Below, in pieces: positions 27,042 to 37,300 of a stretch of 64,000 bases of DNA. Position 1 is the first letter of the stretch; each line of letters starts with the position of its first letter. The translations under genes and the position numbers were made by a program. This DNA comes from Desulfobacteraceae bacterium (GTDB lineage: Bacteria > Desulfobacterota > Desulfobacteria > Desulfobacterales > Desulfobacteraceae): the NCBI GenBank assembly GCA_024225635.1, contig JAAEMK010000787.1, positions 26,691-90,690 of the forward strand. Direction: 5' to 3'. The notes beneath the pieces were generated by a model that did not search any database, was not told the origin of the DNA, and worked only from the letters and a program-made list of their open reading frames with translations.

Positions 27042-30000
27042 TTCGGCACCCTCCTGTTGTCTCCTCCCAGGGCGGCCAGCACATCGTCATCGGACATGCC
27101 GCCGACCTTTTCCAACACCACGTCCACCCCTTGGAACCGCTTCCCGTCCCCGGGATTTTCAGCCCCGGGCGAATCATTGCCGCCCGGCAGCAGCCCCTGG
27201 ATAAAACCGGCCAGGGCTTCCACCGTGGGATAATCAAAAATCAGGGTAGTGGGCAGTTTTTGTCCCAGATCCTGCTCCAGCTCCTTTTTAAGAGCCACGG
27301 CCATCAGGGAATCAAGGCCCGCGTCAAACAGGGGTTCCCGGGCGGCGATACGGTCCGGGGACTTGATCTTCAATATGCCGGAGACCCGTTTTCTGATGTG
27401 CCGGTTCAATATGTCCGACCGGCCATCGCCAGGGGCGGATTGCAGCCTCTCCATCAATGTTCCCAGTGAATCCGGAGCGCCATTGGCTCCCCGGGCAGCC
27501 TCCACCATCCCTCCATGGCCATGGAACATCCGTGTAATGGTCCTGCCCTCCCCGGGCAACACCCCCACCTGAACGGCATCCCCTTCCATGAGCCGGAAAA
27601 GGATATCCATACCTGTCTTTGCCGACAAAGCCTCCACGCCCATGTCCCGCCACCCGGCCCTTGTGTCCGAAGCCAGGCGGGCGGCCATGCCGACGTCACT
27701 GAAGGGGCCCCAGTTGACCGAAAGGGCGGGCAATCCCCGGGACCTGCGAAACCGGGCCAGCCCGTCCAGGAAACTGTTGGCCGCGGCATAATTGGCCTGA
27801 CCGGCAGAGCCGAACAGGGAGGCCATGGAGGAAAACAGCACAAAATGATCCAGGTTGTGATGCCGGGTCAATTTGTGCAAATGCCAGGCCCCCGTCATTT
27901 TGGGCGCCATCACGTCGGCCATGGCATCCCGGGTCAGATTTAACACCGCACCATCCCGGACAATGCCGGCGGCATGGAAAACGGCGGCCAGGGGCGGCAG
28001 GCGGGTATCGATTTCATCAAGGAGTTCCTTAACCTGATGTTCGTCGGCAATGTTAACGGTACGGGTGACGATATGGGCGCCCTCTTCTTCCAGTTGCCCA
28101 ACCGTTGTCCGGGCATCATCAGAGGGGGCGGACCTGCCGCAGAGCACAATGGTCCGGGCCCCTTTGGCCACCAGCAGCCGGGCCAGCACCAGTCCCAGTC
28201 CGCCGAAACCGCCGGTGATAAGACAGGTGGCGCCGCTGTTGACGGTCAATGGAACCGGGTCCGGGGCGTCCCATTCCAGCTTTGCAAGTCCCGGCTCCAT
28301 GGCCCGGGTCTTGACAAAGGCAACCTGACCCACGGGATCATCCGCCCTGATAATACGGTCAAGGCATTGGGCATGGCAATCTTCCCGGGTGGGATCAAGG
28401 TCCACAAGCCCCAGCGGGAAATCCGGATACTCCCGCAACACACTCCGGCCCATGCCCCAGATGGGCGCAAACACGGGAACCGGCAGTTGGGCTTCCGGGC
28501 CCAGGGCCCATCCGGTATTTGTCACCAGGCTTAAAACAGGGATGTTCGGCCAGTCCGCCTTCACCACGGCCCGTATGAGATTCAGGACAGCCACGGTCCC
28601 TTCCAACGGTTCCGATTCCTCCTGGAACCGGCCCTCCCGGACCACCCCCCAGAGGCAGATCATCTGATCCACGGCCTCATGGATACTCCCGTGCTCTTCG
28701 GAAATGGCGGAAAATAACCGCTCAAAATCCCCGGATCCATGGGGATTTATTTGAAACCCTCGGTCATCCAGCCGTTCGAAGCTTTTTGCTCCATACACCT
28801 GAATACATTCATAGCCAAGGCCCTCCAACTCCTCTGCCAGGGCATGGGACCCGGGATCGCTGAAAATCACCAGTTTCTTAGGCGAGGCATCCCGGACCGG
28901 ATCGTATTGGAACGGCTGCCAGCTCAATTGATAAAAGGCGTCCGTCCGGTCTTTTCCTTCCCGCCCTTTGAAAGCCGCCCGTTCGGCCCTGCGGAACCGG
29001 AACCCTTCAACCCCAAGGACAACCCTGCCGTTCTCATCCTCCAGCAGCAGATTCCCCACATTTTTTTCATTCCCGGGACACCACGCCCGGCACCAATGCC
29101 GGCAACCCTTGTCCGGCGGTTGATGGAAATGCAGGCGATGGATGCTGAAGGGAACAAACAGGTAGGGAGAAAGTTCAAGGTCCCGGGGCCGGGTCTCCCA
29201 GAAATAACTCAGCACTTGAAAACAGGTATCCAAATAACCGGGATGGATGGGATAATCCGCCCCTTCCCCAAGGGAGTCCATGGGGCGCAGCCTGCAAACC
29301 GCCCTATCCTCGCCCGCCTGGAAGTCTTCACCCCATTGAAAGGCGGGACCCAGATCAAAACCGGCCTTTTTAAGGTCCCGGTAGAACCCCTCGGCAGTCC
29401 CCCCTTCCCCGGAATCAATGTCCCGGATTTCGTCAGGCTCAAGGCTAACATCCCGGGCAGGCGCCGTATCTTCACCCGGACGGATGCCGCCGGAGACATG
29501 TTCCACCCATTCCCCGCCGTCCCGGCTGCTGACCATGGAAAAAGCCATGGCCCCGTCCGTGGAAGGCCTGAGGATGACCTGGACAATCCGGAACCCTTCC
29601 GGCTCAAGCACCAGGGGATTGATGAACAGGACATCCTCCATCAGGACAGACCGTGAACCATGGGCATGAACCGCTGCTGTCAGCACGGCTGTCAAATGGG
29701 AAGCGCCCGGCACGACGGTTTTGCCGAACACCAGATGATCCTTGATATAATCCGGCTTATCAGGTGTCAGGACGGCTTCAAAACGCACCTCATGGGACAT
29801 GGGCAAACGCAGGCGCACCCCGATGAGGGGATGATCAAAGGAAGCAGCCGTCAAAGGCGGCGGCCCCGGCTGAACCGGTTTCGACGCCACCCAGTAGCGT
29901 TCCCGCCGATAGCCCGGATTGATTGCGCCTGCGCGGCTCAATGAATCCGGCTGGGGCGACGCCTCCAGAATCACATGGGCGTTGGTGCCGCTCATGCCGA

Positions 30001-31324
30001 ATGAACTCACCCCGGCAATATGCCGGGACTTGTCATCCGGCCAGGGACGGCTGGTACGGGGCACCTCCATGGGAAGGGCCTGCCAGTCAATATTGGGATT
30101 CGGCGTTTTAAAGTGCAGGTGGGGAGGAATGATCCCGTGTTGAAGGGCCAGGATGGTCTTGATCATCCCGGCCACCCCTGCTGCGGCTTCCAGGTGGCCG
30201 ATATTGGTCTTCACCGACCCCACCACAAGGCCGTGGGACCGCTTGCCGCCGAAAACCGTGGCAAGTCCCGCCACTTCAATGGGATCACCAAGGGATGTGC
30301 CCGTGCCATGGGCCTCGATACAGGTCACGTCATCCGGGCTCACCCCGGCATTTTCACAGGCCGTGCGTATGAGGTCGGCCTGGGCGTTTTCATTGGGCAC
30401 GGTCAGGCCGCCGCTGCGGCCGTCGTGGTTTACGGCCGATCCCCGGATCACGGCCAGAATGTTATCTTCCATGGCGAGGGCGTCGGACATGCGTTTTAAA
30501 ACCAGCATTCCGCATCCCTCGCCCCGGGCAAACCCATCCGCGGCTGCATCAAAGGTCTTGCAGACCCCGTCCGGGGCAAGCACCCCGGTCTGGCAGAGAA
30601 ACACCGTGATCTCCGGTGACAATATCAGGTGAACGCCACCGGCCAGGGCCATGTCGCATTCCCGATGCCTGAGGCTCTGGCACGCAAGATGAACGGCCAC
30701 CAGGGAAGATGAGCAGGCCGTGTCCACCACAAGGTTGGGCCCCCGGGCGCCGAGCACATAGCCGAGACGGCCCGGTGCAAAACAGGAGAGGTTTCCCGAG
30801 CCGTCATAGGCATCGATCCGGGTCAAATCCCCGCTGTTAAGCTTAAGACTGGCATAATCATTCTGTCCCATGCCCATGAACACGCCGGTGGGGCTGCCTT
30901 CCAGGCTGGAAGGATCCTGACGGGCATGCTCAAGGGCTTCCCAGGCCACCTCCAGGGCCAGCCGCTGTTGGGGATCCAGGCCTTCGGCCTCCCGGGGGGA
31001 TATGCGGAAAAAACGGGGATCAAATAGATCCACGTTCTCCAGGAAACCACCCCGCCGAATATAAATTTTCCCTGGTGTTCCGGGCTTATCATCATAAATT
31101 TCGCCATCCGGGAAACGACCGGGGGGAATCTTGCGGATAGCATGCCGGCCGCCGGATAAAAGGGACCAGAATGCGGCGGGCGTATCCGCACCGGGAAAAC
31201 GGCAGCCCATGCCGATAACGGCAATGGGCTCGGAACGGTAACGCTCCAGGGTTTCGATCTTATTTTTGGCTTCCCGCAGGGCCATGAGGACCCGCTGGGA
31301 AGCGCTCACATTGGTTTCGGCCAT
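27038..31324 (-). CDS. AT-less PKS module: KS-DH-KR-ACP
   Basis: The 1428-residue protein has KS (about 34 to 455, TACSSS at about 201, HGTGTSLGDP, NIGHLEAAAG), DH (about 500 to 780, HLVFGKTVVP and DTCFQ, both intact), KR (about 1032 to 1215, GGFGGLGL, YAAAN) and ACP (GLDSL at about 1338), ending in a short docking tail. As in the next gene, the KS is followed almost at once by RRERYWV and the DH, so the acyltransferase is absent. The ATG lies 12 bases after the previous stop with AAGGTGA directly before it. Expected outcome is one two-carbon extension processed to a double bond, with malonyl supplied by an AT acting from another protein or module. Confidence 0.93.
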   Translation of the reverse strand: MAETNVSASQRVLMALREAKNKIETLERYRSEPIAVIGMGCRFPGADTPAAFWSLLSGGRHAIRKIPPGRFPDGEIYDDKPGTPGKIYIRRGGFLENVDLFDPRFFRISPREAEGLDPQQRLALEVAWEALEHARQDPSSLEGSPTGVFMGMGQNDYASLKLNSGDLTRIDAYDGSGNLSCFAPGRLGYVLGARGPNLVVDTACSSSLVAVHLACQSLRHRECDMALAGGVHLILSPEITVFLCQTGVLAPDGVCKTFDAAADGFARGEGCGMLVLKRMSDALAMEDNILAVIRGSAVNHDGRSGGLTVPNENAQADLIRTACENAGVSPDDVTCIEAHGTGTSLGDPIEVAGLATVFGGKRSHGLVVGSVKTNIGHLEAAAGVAGMIKTILALQHGIIPPHLHFKTPNPNIDWQALPMEVPRTSRPWPDDKSRHIAGVSSFGMSGTNAHVILEASPQPDSLSRAGAINPGYRRERYWVASKPVQPGPPPLTAASFDHPLIGVRLRLPMSHEVRFEAVLTPDKPDYIKDHLVFGKTVVPGASHLTAVLTAAVHAHGSRSVLMEDVLFINPLVLEPEGFRIVQVILRPSTDGAMAFSMVSSRDGGEWVEHVSGGIRPGEDTAPARDVSLEPDEIRDIDSGEGGTAEGFYRDLKKAGFDLGPAFQWGEDFQAGEDRAVCRLRPMDSLGEGADYPIHPGYLDTCFQVLSYFWETRPRDLELSPYLFVPFSIHRLHFHQPPDKGCRHWCRAWCPGNEKNVGNLLLEDENGRVVLGVEGFRFRRAERAAFKGREGKDRTDAFYQLSWQPFQYDPVRDASPKKLVIFSDPGSHALAEELEGLGYECIQVYGAKSFERLDDRGFQINPHGSGDFERLFSAISEEHGSIHEAVDQMICLWGVVREGRFQEESEPLEGTVAVLNLIRAVVKADWPNIPVLSLVTNTGWALGPEAQLPVPVFAPIWGMGRSVLREYPDFPLGLVDLDPTREDCHAQCLDRIIRADDPVGQVAFVKTRAMEPGLAKLEWDAPDPVPLTVNSGATCLITGGFGGLGLVLARLLVAKGARTIVLCGRSAPSDDARTTVGQLEEEGAHIVTRTVNIADEHQVKELLDEIDTRLPPLAAVFHAAGIVRDGAVLNLTRDAMADVMAPKMTGAWHLHKLTRHHNLDHFVLFSSMASLFGSAGQANYAAANSFLDGLARFRRSRGLPALSVNWGPFSDVGMAARLASDTRAGWRDMGVEALSAKTGMDILFRLMEGDAVQVGVLPGEGRTITRMFHGHGGMVEAARGANGAPDSLGTLMERLQSAPGDGRSDILNRHIRKRVSGILKIKSPDRIAAREPLFDAGLDSLMAVALKKELEQDLGQKLPTTLIFDYPTVEALAGFIQGLLPGGNDSPGAENPGDGKRFQGVDVVLEKVGGMSDDDVLAALGGDNRRVPK

Positions 31325-31335
31325 TCACCTTACTC

Positions 31336-34300
31336 TCATAAGTTCAGCATACGTTCCAGTTCACTCAGCTCCGATTCAATCGAACCATTGAGATCACCTT
31401 CGGAAAGCTTGCTCACTTCCCGGGTCATCCCATTCAAATCCGGTTCCCCAAGTGGTCCATCGCTTTCCGTTGCAGGTGCAATCAGATGATCCAGAAAGCG
31501 TTGCGCAATATAGTCTTTAAGTTGAACAACAGTCGGGTGTTTGAAGATAGCCGTGGTTGGCAGTGTCTCCTTCAATTCTTTCTGCAGCCGGCCGCGTAGC
31601 TCCATGGCCGTAAGGGAATCCATGCCCTGCTGAAAAAAACCTTCCTCCAGATCCAGCTGATCCGCCCCATCAAACCCCATGATGGCCGCCACAAGCTCCC
31701 GGAGCCATTCGACCAGGGCCCGGGGCCGTTTATCGGCCTGAAGGCCGGTCAGCATATCTGACAGGGATACAGCCCCGGTCTTTTCCAGGGTTGCCACGTT
31801 TTTTTCCCCCGTGGCCGGATTGTCCGCCCTGCCCGATTTTTCAGCTATGCCCGAATTTTCCGCCATAGCCGAATTTTCAGCTATGGCCGAATTTTCAGCT
31901 ATGGCCGAATTTTCAGCTATGGCCGAATTTTCAGCTATGGCCGAATTTTCAGCTATGGCCGAAACCAATCCGGCATAAAACTTTGGAACCGGACCGGACA
32001 TGTGCCGTGCAAAGGTTTTCCAGTCAAGGGTCATCACCCCGGCATGGACCATGGCACCGGCATCCGCCGGTCCCACCAGCCGGTCCAGGGCATCGAGGAC
32101 ATCGTGTTCAGCAAGGGGGGTGAGCCCAAAGGCCGCCCACTGCTCTTTTCGCCGACGCCCCACGGCAGCGGCCATGCCCACATCATCCCACGGCCCCCAG
32201 GCAATGCTCACGGCCGGAAGGTCCTGTTGACGGCGATAATGGGCCAAAACGTCCATAAAGGCATTTCCAGCCACATAATTACTCATGCCCAGATTGGGAA
32301 GCAGGGTCATGGCCGAAGAGAAGAGCACGAAGAAATCCAGTTCATACTCCCGGGTCAGCCGATGCAGGTTCCAGCTGCCCCGGACCTTGGCTGCAAAGAC
32401 CCGTTCAAACCGCTCCCAACGGTGCTCCCCAAGAAGGCTGTCTTCAAACACACCGGCGGTGTGAATGACACCCTTAAGGGGCGGCAGGTCCGTTTCAATC
32501 CGGTCAAAAACAGACGAGAGCATCTGGAAATCCGCCACATCACAGGTCTTGACCGTAATTGCGGCCCCCTGGCGGGTGAGATCGTCAATAACCCGCCTGG
32601 CCGCGGGTTCAGGCCCCCGCCGGCCCAGAAGCACCAGGTGCCGAACCCCTTTTCCCGCCAGGTACCGGGCCAGGAACAGGCCGGTGCCTCCCATGCCGCC
32701 GGTAATCAAGACGGTTCCGTCCGGTTTGGGCAAGGGCATTTTCTGTAACGGGGCAGACCTTCCGGCAAGCCGGGGGGTAAAGACGCGGCCCTTGCGGATG
32801 GCCGCCCGTGGCGGCGCCCCGGGATCGGTCAGAAAAGCGGATAAACAAGACCAGTCTCCGTCCCCGGACAAGGGGTCTGTATCCATGATCCGGCAATTGA
32901 ATTCCGGGTGTTCTTTTTGAATCACGTCCGCCATGCCCCAGAGGGGGGCCATGGCCGGATGGACGGGACCATGGGAATCCACCGGCTGGGCGCCCGAGGT
33001 GATGATCCCCAAGCCTTGAAACCCCGGAGGGGGAGATACGGCCAGAGCCTGGACCAGGTGCAGCAGACTGCCGCAGGAAAGGCGCATATGCCCGGCAAGT
33101 TCCCCACCATCCATCTGCTCATGGGTGGTGGCATCCAGCCCCCATAGATGAATGATATGGGTGACTTCAGGCACCCGCTCCAACAGACGCTTAAAGTGTT
33201 CGGGATCATCTGCATTCAGGAGAATATGCCCATGGGTTTCATCCCATTTGTCTCCAAGATCCACCCGGGTCAGGGCATCACCGTTCCGCCGGATGGTCCG
33301 GGCAAGCACCTTCCCCATGGAGCCCTGACCTCCCAGGATCAGCCAATGTGACTTGTCTTCCCGGACGTCACCGGCCGGTTGATCATCCCCTTTTGCGGCC
33401 ATGATGACGGACTGGGGAAACAGGGCTTCCTCCACCGGGACGGGTGTGATGCTCACCGGATCATGGAACCCATTCTCCTTAAGTACTTCTTCCCACCGGG
33501 CCGCCGCCATCAGGGGAGAATTTGCGCGGCGCCGGTGATCACTGAAATTCCACCACCCCTGGATCACACCAAAAATCAGGTCTATCCAGCCTGTGGGTTC
33601 GGCTCCTTCCACCAGAAGCAGGATACCGCCGGGGGCCAGAAGCTTACGGACATTTTGCAGGGTCACGGAAAGGTCGGCCGTGGCATGGAGAACATTGGCC
33701 GCCAGGACAATATCGGCCTGCCCCGCCCCATATCCCTGGGCCAGGGGGTCCTTCTCAATGTCCAGCAGCCGATAGTCCACAAACGGGTATGGAGCAAAGC
33801 GTTCCGATGCCTGCCGGAGAAAAACCCGGGTTACGTCGGTGAAGGTATAACGGACAGACCGTCCCTCAAGGACCGGCAGAATATGGGCGGTGGTGCCCCC
33901 GGAACCCGCCCCGATCTCCAGAATACCCAGTTCCCGTTCCCGGGATGTCTGTTTTGCAATCTGCCTGAAGACCCGGCCGACGGCCTGGTTGACGGGGCCA
34001 AAGGCCAAGGACTGTTCATACAGCCGGACAACGCCTGACAGATCCGCCTCCGGGAAAAGAAGGGTCAGGGGATCGCAGTCCCCTTTCAACACCGGGGCCA
34101 GGTTAGCCGCAAACCGCTTGAGGATGGTAAGCTCGGTTTCGATTTCTGAATGATCCACGGAGGTTTCTTCCCTGCCGGGGGGCATTTCCAGGGCTGTCGT
34201 GAACCAGCCACCGTTCCGGCGGCAAAGGCTTCCGCCCGAGGCCAGTATCTCCAGCAAACGCTCCATCAGCCGGTGATGCCGGGAAGCGATGTTCAGTTGG

Positions 34301-37300
34301 CCGATGAGTTCCCGGGTCGTGAAAGACCTCTCGGGCACGGGGTTCCACCCCAGTTCCATGAAGGCATCCAGGATGTAGCGATGGGTCAGTTCTTTCAGGA
34401 ACCGGACATGCCGGGCCCCGTTTGATCCCCGGGGCGGTCCCGGCTCCAGCCGGTTCCTGATTTCCCCGGGCCCGGGCATTGGCGCCCCCTGCCGGAGCAG
34501 GCCGGAAGATTCCGGATGCCAGGCAACCCCATAGGTCCGGGCTCCGGCATCGGGCACCCCAGGGGCATGGGTGAAACGGGCTTTCCTGAAATTCAATCCC
34601 TGAACAGCGGCCACAGGATGGCCGTCCGGATTATAGATCATGAGATCGGCCGTAAGGATTTCCCTTGCCGGACCGTTGTCCCGGGACGGATCCACCCGGC
34701 ACCAGAGGGTGGCGGCAGGCTCGTCAAACATCTCGAAACCATCCATGCCCATGAGAATCAGGCCCTGTTTGCCAGCCGGTTCATTTTCCCCCGCCAATGC
34801 CCCGGCGGCGGTTTGAAAACAGGCATCCATAAGGGCCGGATGAAAAAGACAGCCTTCGCCGGAATCATGTTTCCGGAACTGTGACGGCAGGCAGATCTGC
34901 CCCACGGCACGGGTGCCCCTGCGTCCAAACTTGGCAAGACCGTTAAACCCGGGCCCCGCCCCCCCGGCAGCCGGGTTTGCCGGGACGGATGTCCCGGGGG
35001 CGGTCCCCTGGTTCAGGAATTCCTTGAATTCACCCACATCCCCATGGGAGGGCCGGGGACCATTTGAGCCGGGCATAAGGATCAACGTCCCATGCTGCTC
35101 CCATGTCGCCTCGCTTTGGTCCCCTTTTTGCCGGTGCACGGTCAATTGACTCTTTCCGCCATCAAGGGGAGTGACAATGGTCTGAATCCGGCAGGGGCCG
35201 TCTTCGGGCAGGATCAAGGGTGTCCGGATCATGAGATCCCTGACCGTTACGGCTGTCTCACCCCACAGGTTTCGGGCCGCGGCCAGGGCAATTTCCAGGA
35301 AAGCCGCCGCCGGTAAAGAGATTCGTCCCCCAACCCGGTGATCTTTGAGGTAGGCGGTATTCCGTGTACCGATCACGGCTGAAAAAATCTTCTCTTTGAG
35401 GGGCGTTTCCAGCCTCGATCCAAGTAAAGGGTGGCCCCCGTTCATCGGACCGGATTCATGGGATACCGGGGTGCCGGTCCTTAGCCAGAACCGTTTACGC
35501 TGATAGGGGTATGTGGGCAGGGGAATCCGGCGGACGGTGTCCCCTTTATGAAAGGCATCCCAATCGATATGGGCGCCGCCGGCATACATCGCTGCCATGG
35601 CATGGTCCATGGCCTCCCCGTCAGGAACCCCGGGCGCCAGACTGGCTGCAAACACCGGCAACCTGTCCGGGGTGTCCCCAAGGCATTGCCGGGCCATTGC
35701 AATCAGGACCGGTTTGGGACCAACTTCCAACAGGATATCAACACCTTCCCGGACAAGGCATTCCACGCCCCCGGCAAAGGAAACCGGCCGGCGGACATGG
35801 TCCACCCAGTAACCGGGGGAGGCAATTTCCCCTTCAGCCACGGTTCCGTAAACATTGGAAATGATCTTCTTTCCGGGTTTTTCAAAGGCAATGGTGTCGG
35901 CAACGGCTTTAAAATCCGCCAGCATGGGCTCCATGAGGAACGAATGAAAAGCATGGGACACATTGAGAGGGACGGCCTTGACCTTTTGGGCTTCCATGGC
36001 ATGGACAAAACGCGCCAGGTCATCACGGGGCCCTGATACCACGATGTTTTCAGGCCCGTTATATGCGGCGATATCGAGCCTTGCATCACTGTGCGCAAGC
36101 GCAGTTTCCACATGCCGGGCATTCCCCAGCACGGCGGCCATCCCACCGCCTGGGGGCAGGTTCTGCATCAGGCGCGCCCGGGCCGCGATCAGCCTGAGGG
36201 CATCTTCCAGGCTGAAAACACCGGCCAGGCAGGCAGCGACATATTCCCCCACACTGTGGCCCATCATGAAATGCGGCAGGATTCCCCGGGCCTCCCACAG
36301 CCGGGCAAGGGCGTATTCCAGGGCAAAGAGCATGGGCTGGGTGTTGACGGTCCGGTTCTGTTCCCCGAAAGACCCGTCATCCGGGAAGAGCAGGTTCAAC
36401 AGCGGCGCTTCCATATGTTCCCCCAGGATATCCGCACACCGGTCTAGGGCGGCCCGGAAAACCGGCTCGTCATCATAGAGGCCCCGTCCCATGTTCACAT
36501 ACTGCGCCCCCTGGCCGGTGAACAGAAACGCAACCCTGGTTCCGGCCTTGGATCCCCTGTAAATTCCCCGGGGGAGAATTCCCCGTGCCTGTCGGGCCGT
36601 ACTCAGTTTGGCCGCAAGATCCTGTACGGATTTGCCGCAAACGGCCAGACGATGGTTGAAATGGGTGCGGCCCACATGGCTTGTATGGCAGATATCACCT
36701 GGATCAAGCTCCGGCCGATGGGCCAGGAAATCGGCATAATTTGCGGCCATGCCGGCCAGGGCGGTTTCATTCCCGGCAGACAGGGTCAGCACCCCGCCCT
36801 TTTTCCGTTTATCAGCCTGCTTCGGCCGGGGGGCCGTAAATTCCTGGACGATCATGTGGGCGTTGGTTCCGCTGAATCCAAAGGAACTCACCCCGGCACA
36901 GCGGGGGTGTTCCGAAACAGGCCATTCCATTCCGTCCGTGGGAATAACGGCAGGCAGGGCTTTGAGGTCGATCAGGGGATTGGGCGCCGTGAAATTCAGG
37001 TGGGGCGGAATATAATGGTGTTCCATGGCCAGGAGCACCTTGATCAAACCCGCGATTCCGGCAGCCCCCTCGGTATGACCGATGTTGGTTTTCACCGAGC
37101 CGATGACAAGGGGCCTGTCCTTTGGACGATTTTGACCAAACACTTCCAGCAGGGCGTCATATTCAATGGGATCACCCAGGGCCGTGCCGGTACCATGGGC
37201 TTCCACATAGGAGATCTCTTCCGGGGAAAGGCCGGCCCCGGACAGGGCGTCCCGGATCAGGCTGACCTGGGCCAGGCCATTGGGGGCGGTCAGGCCGTTG

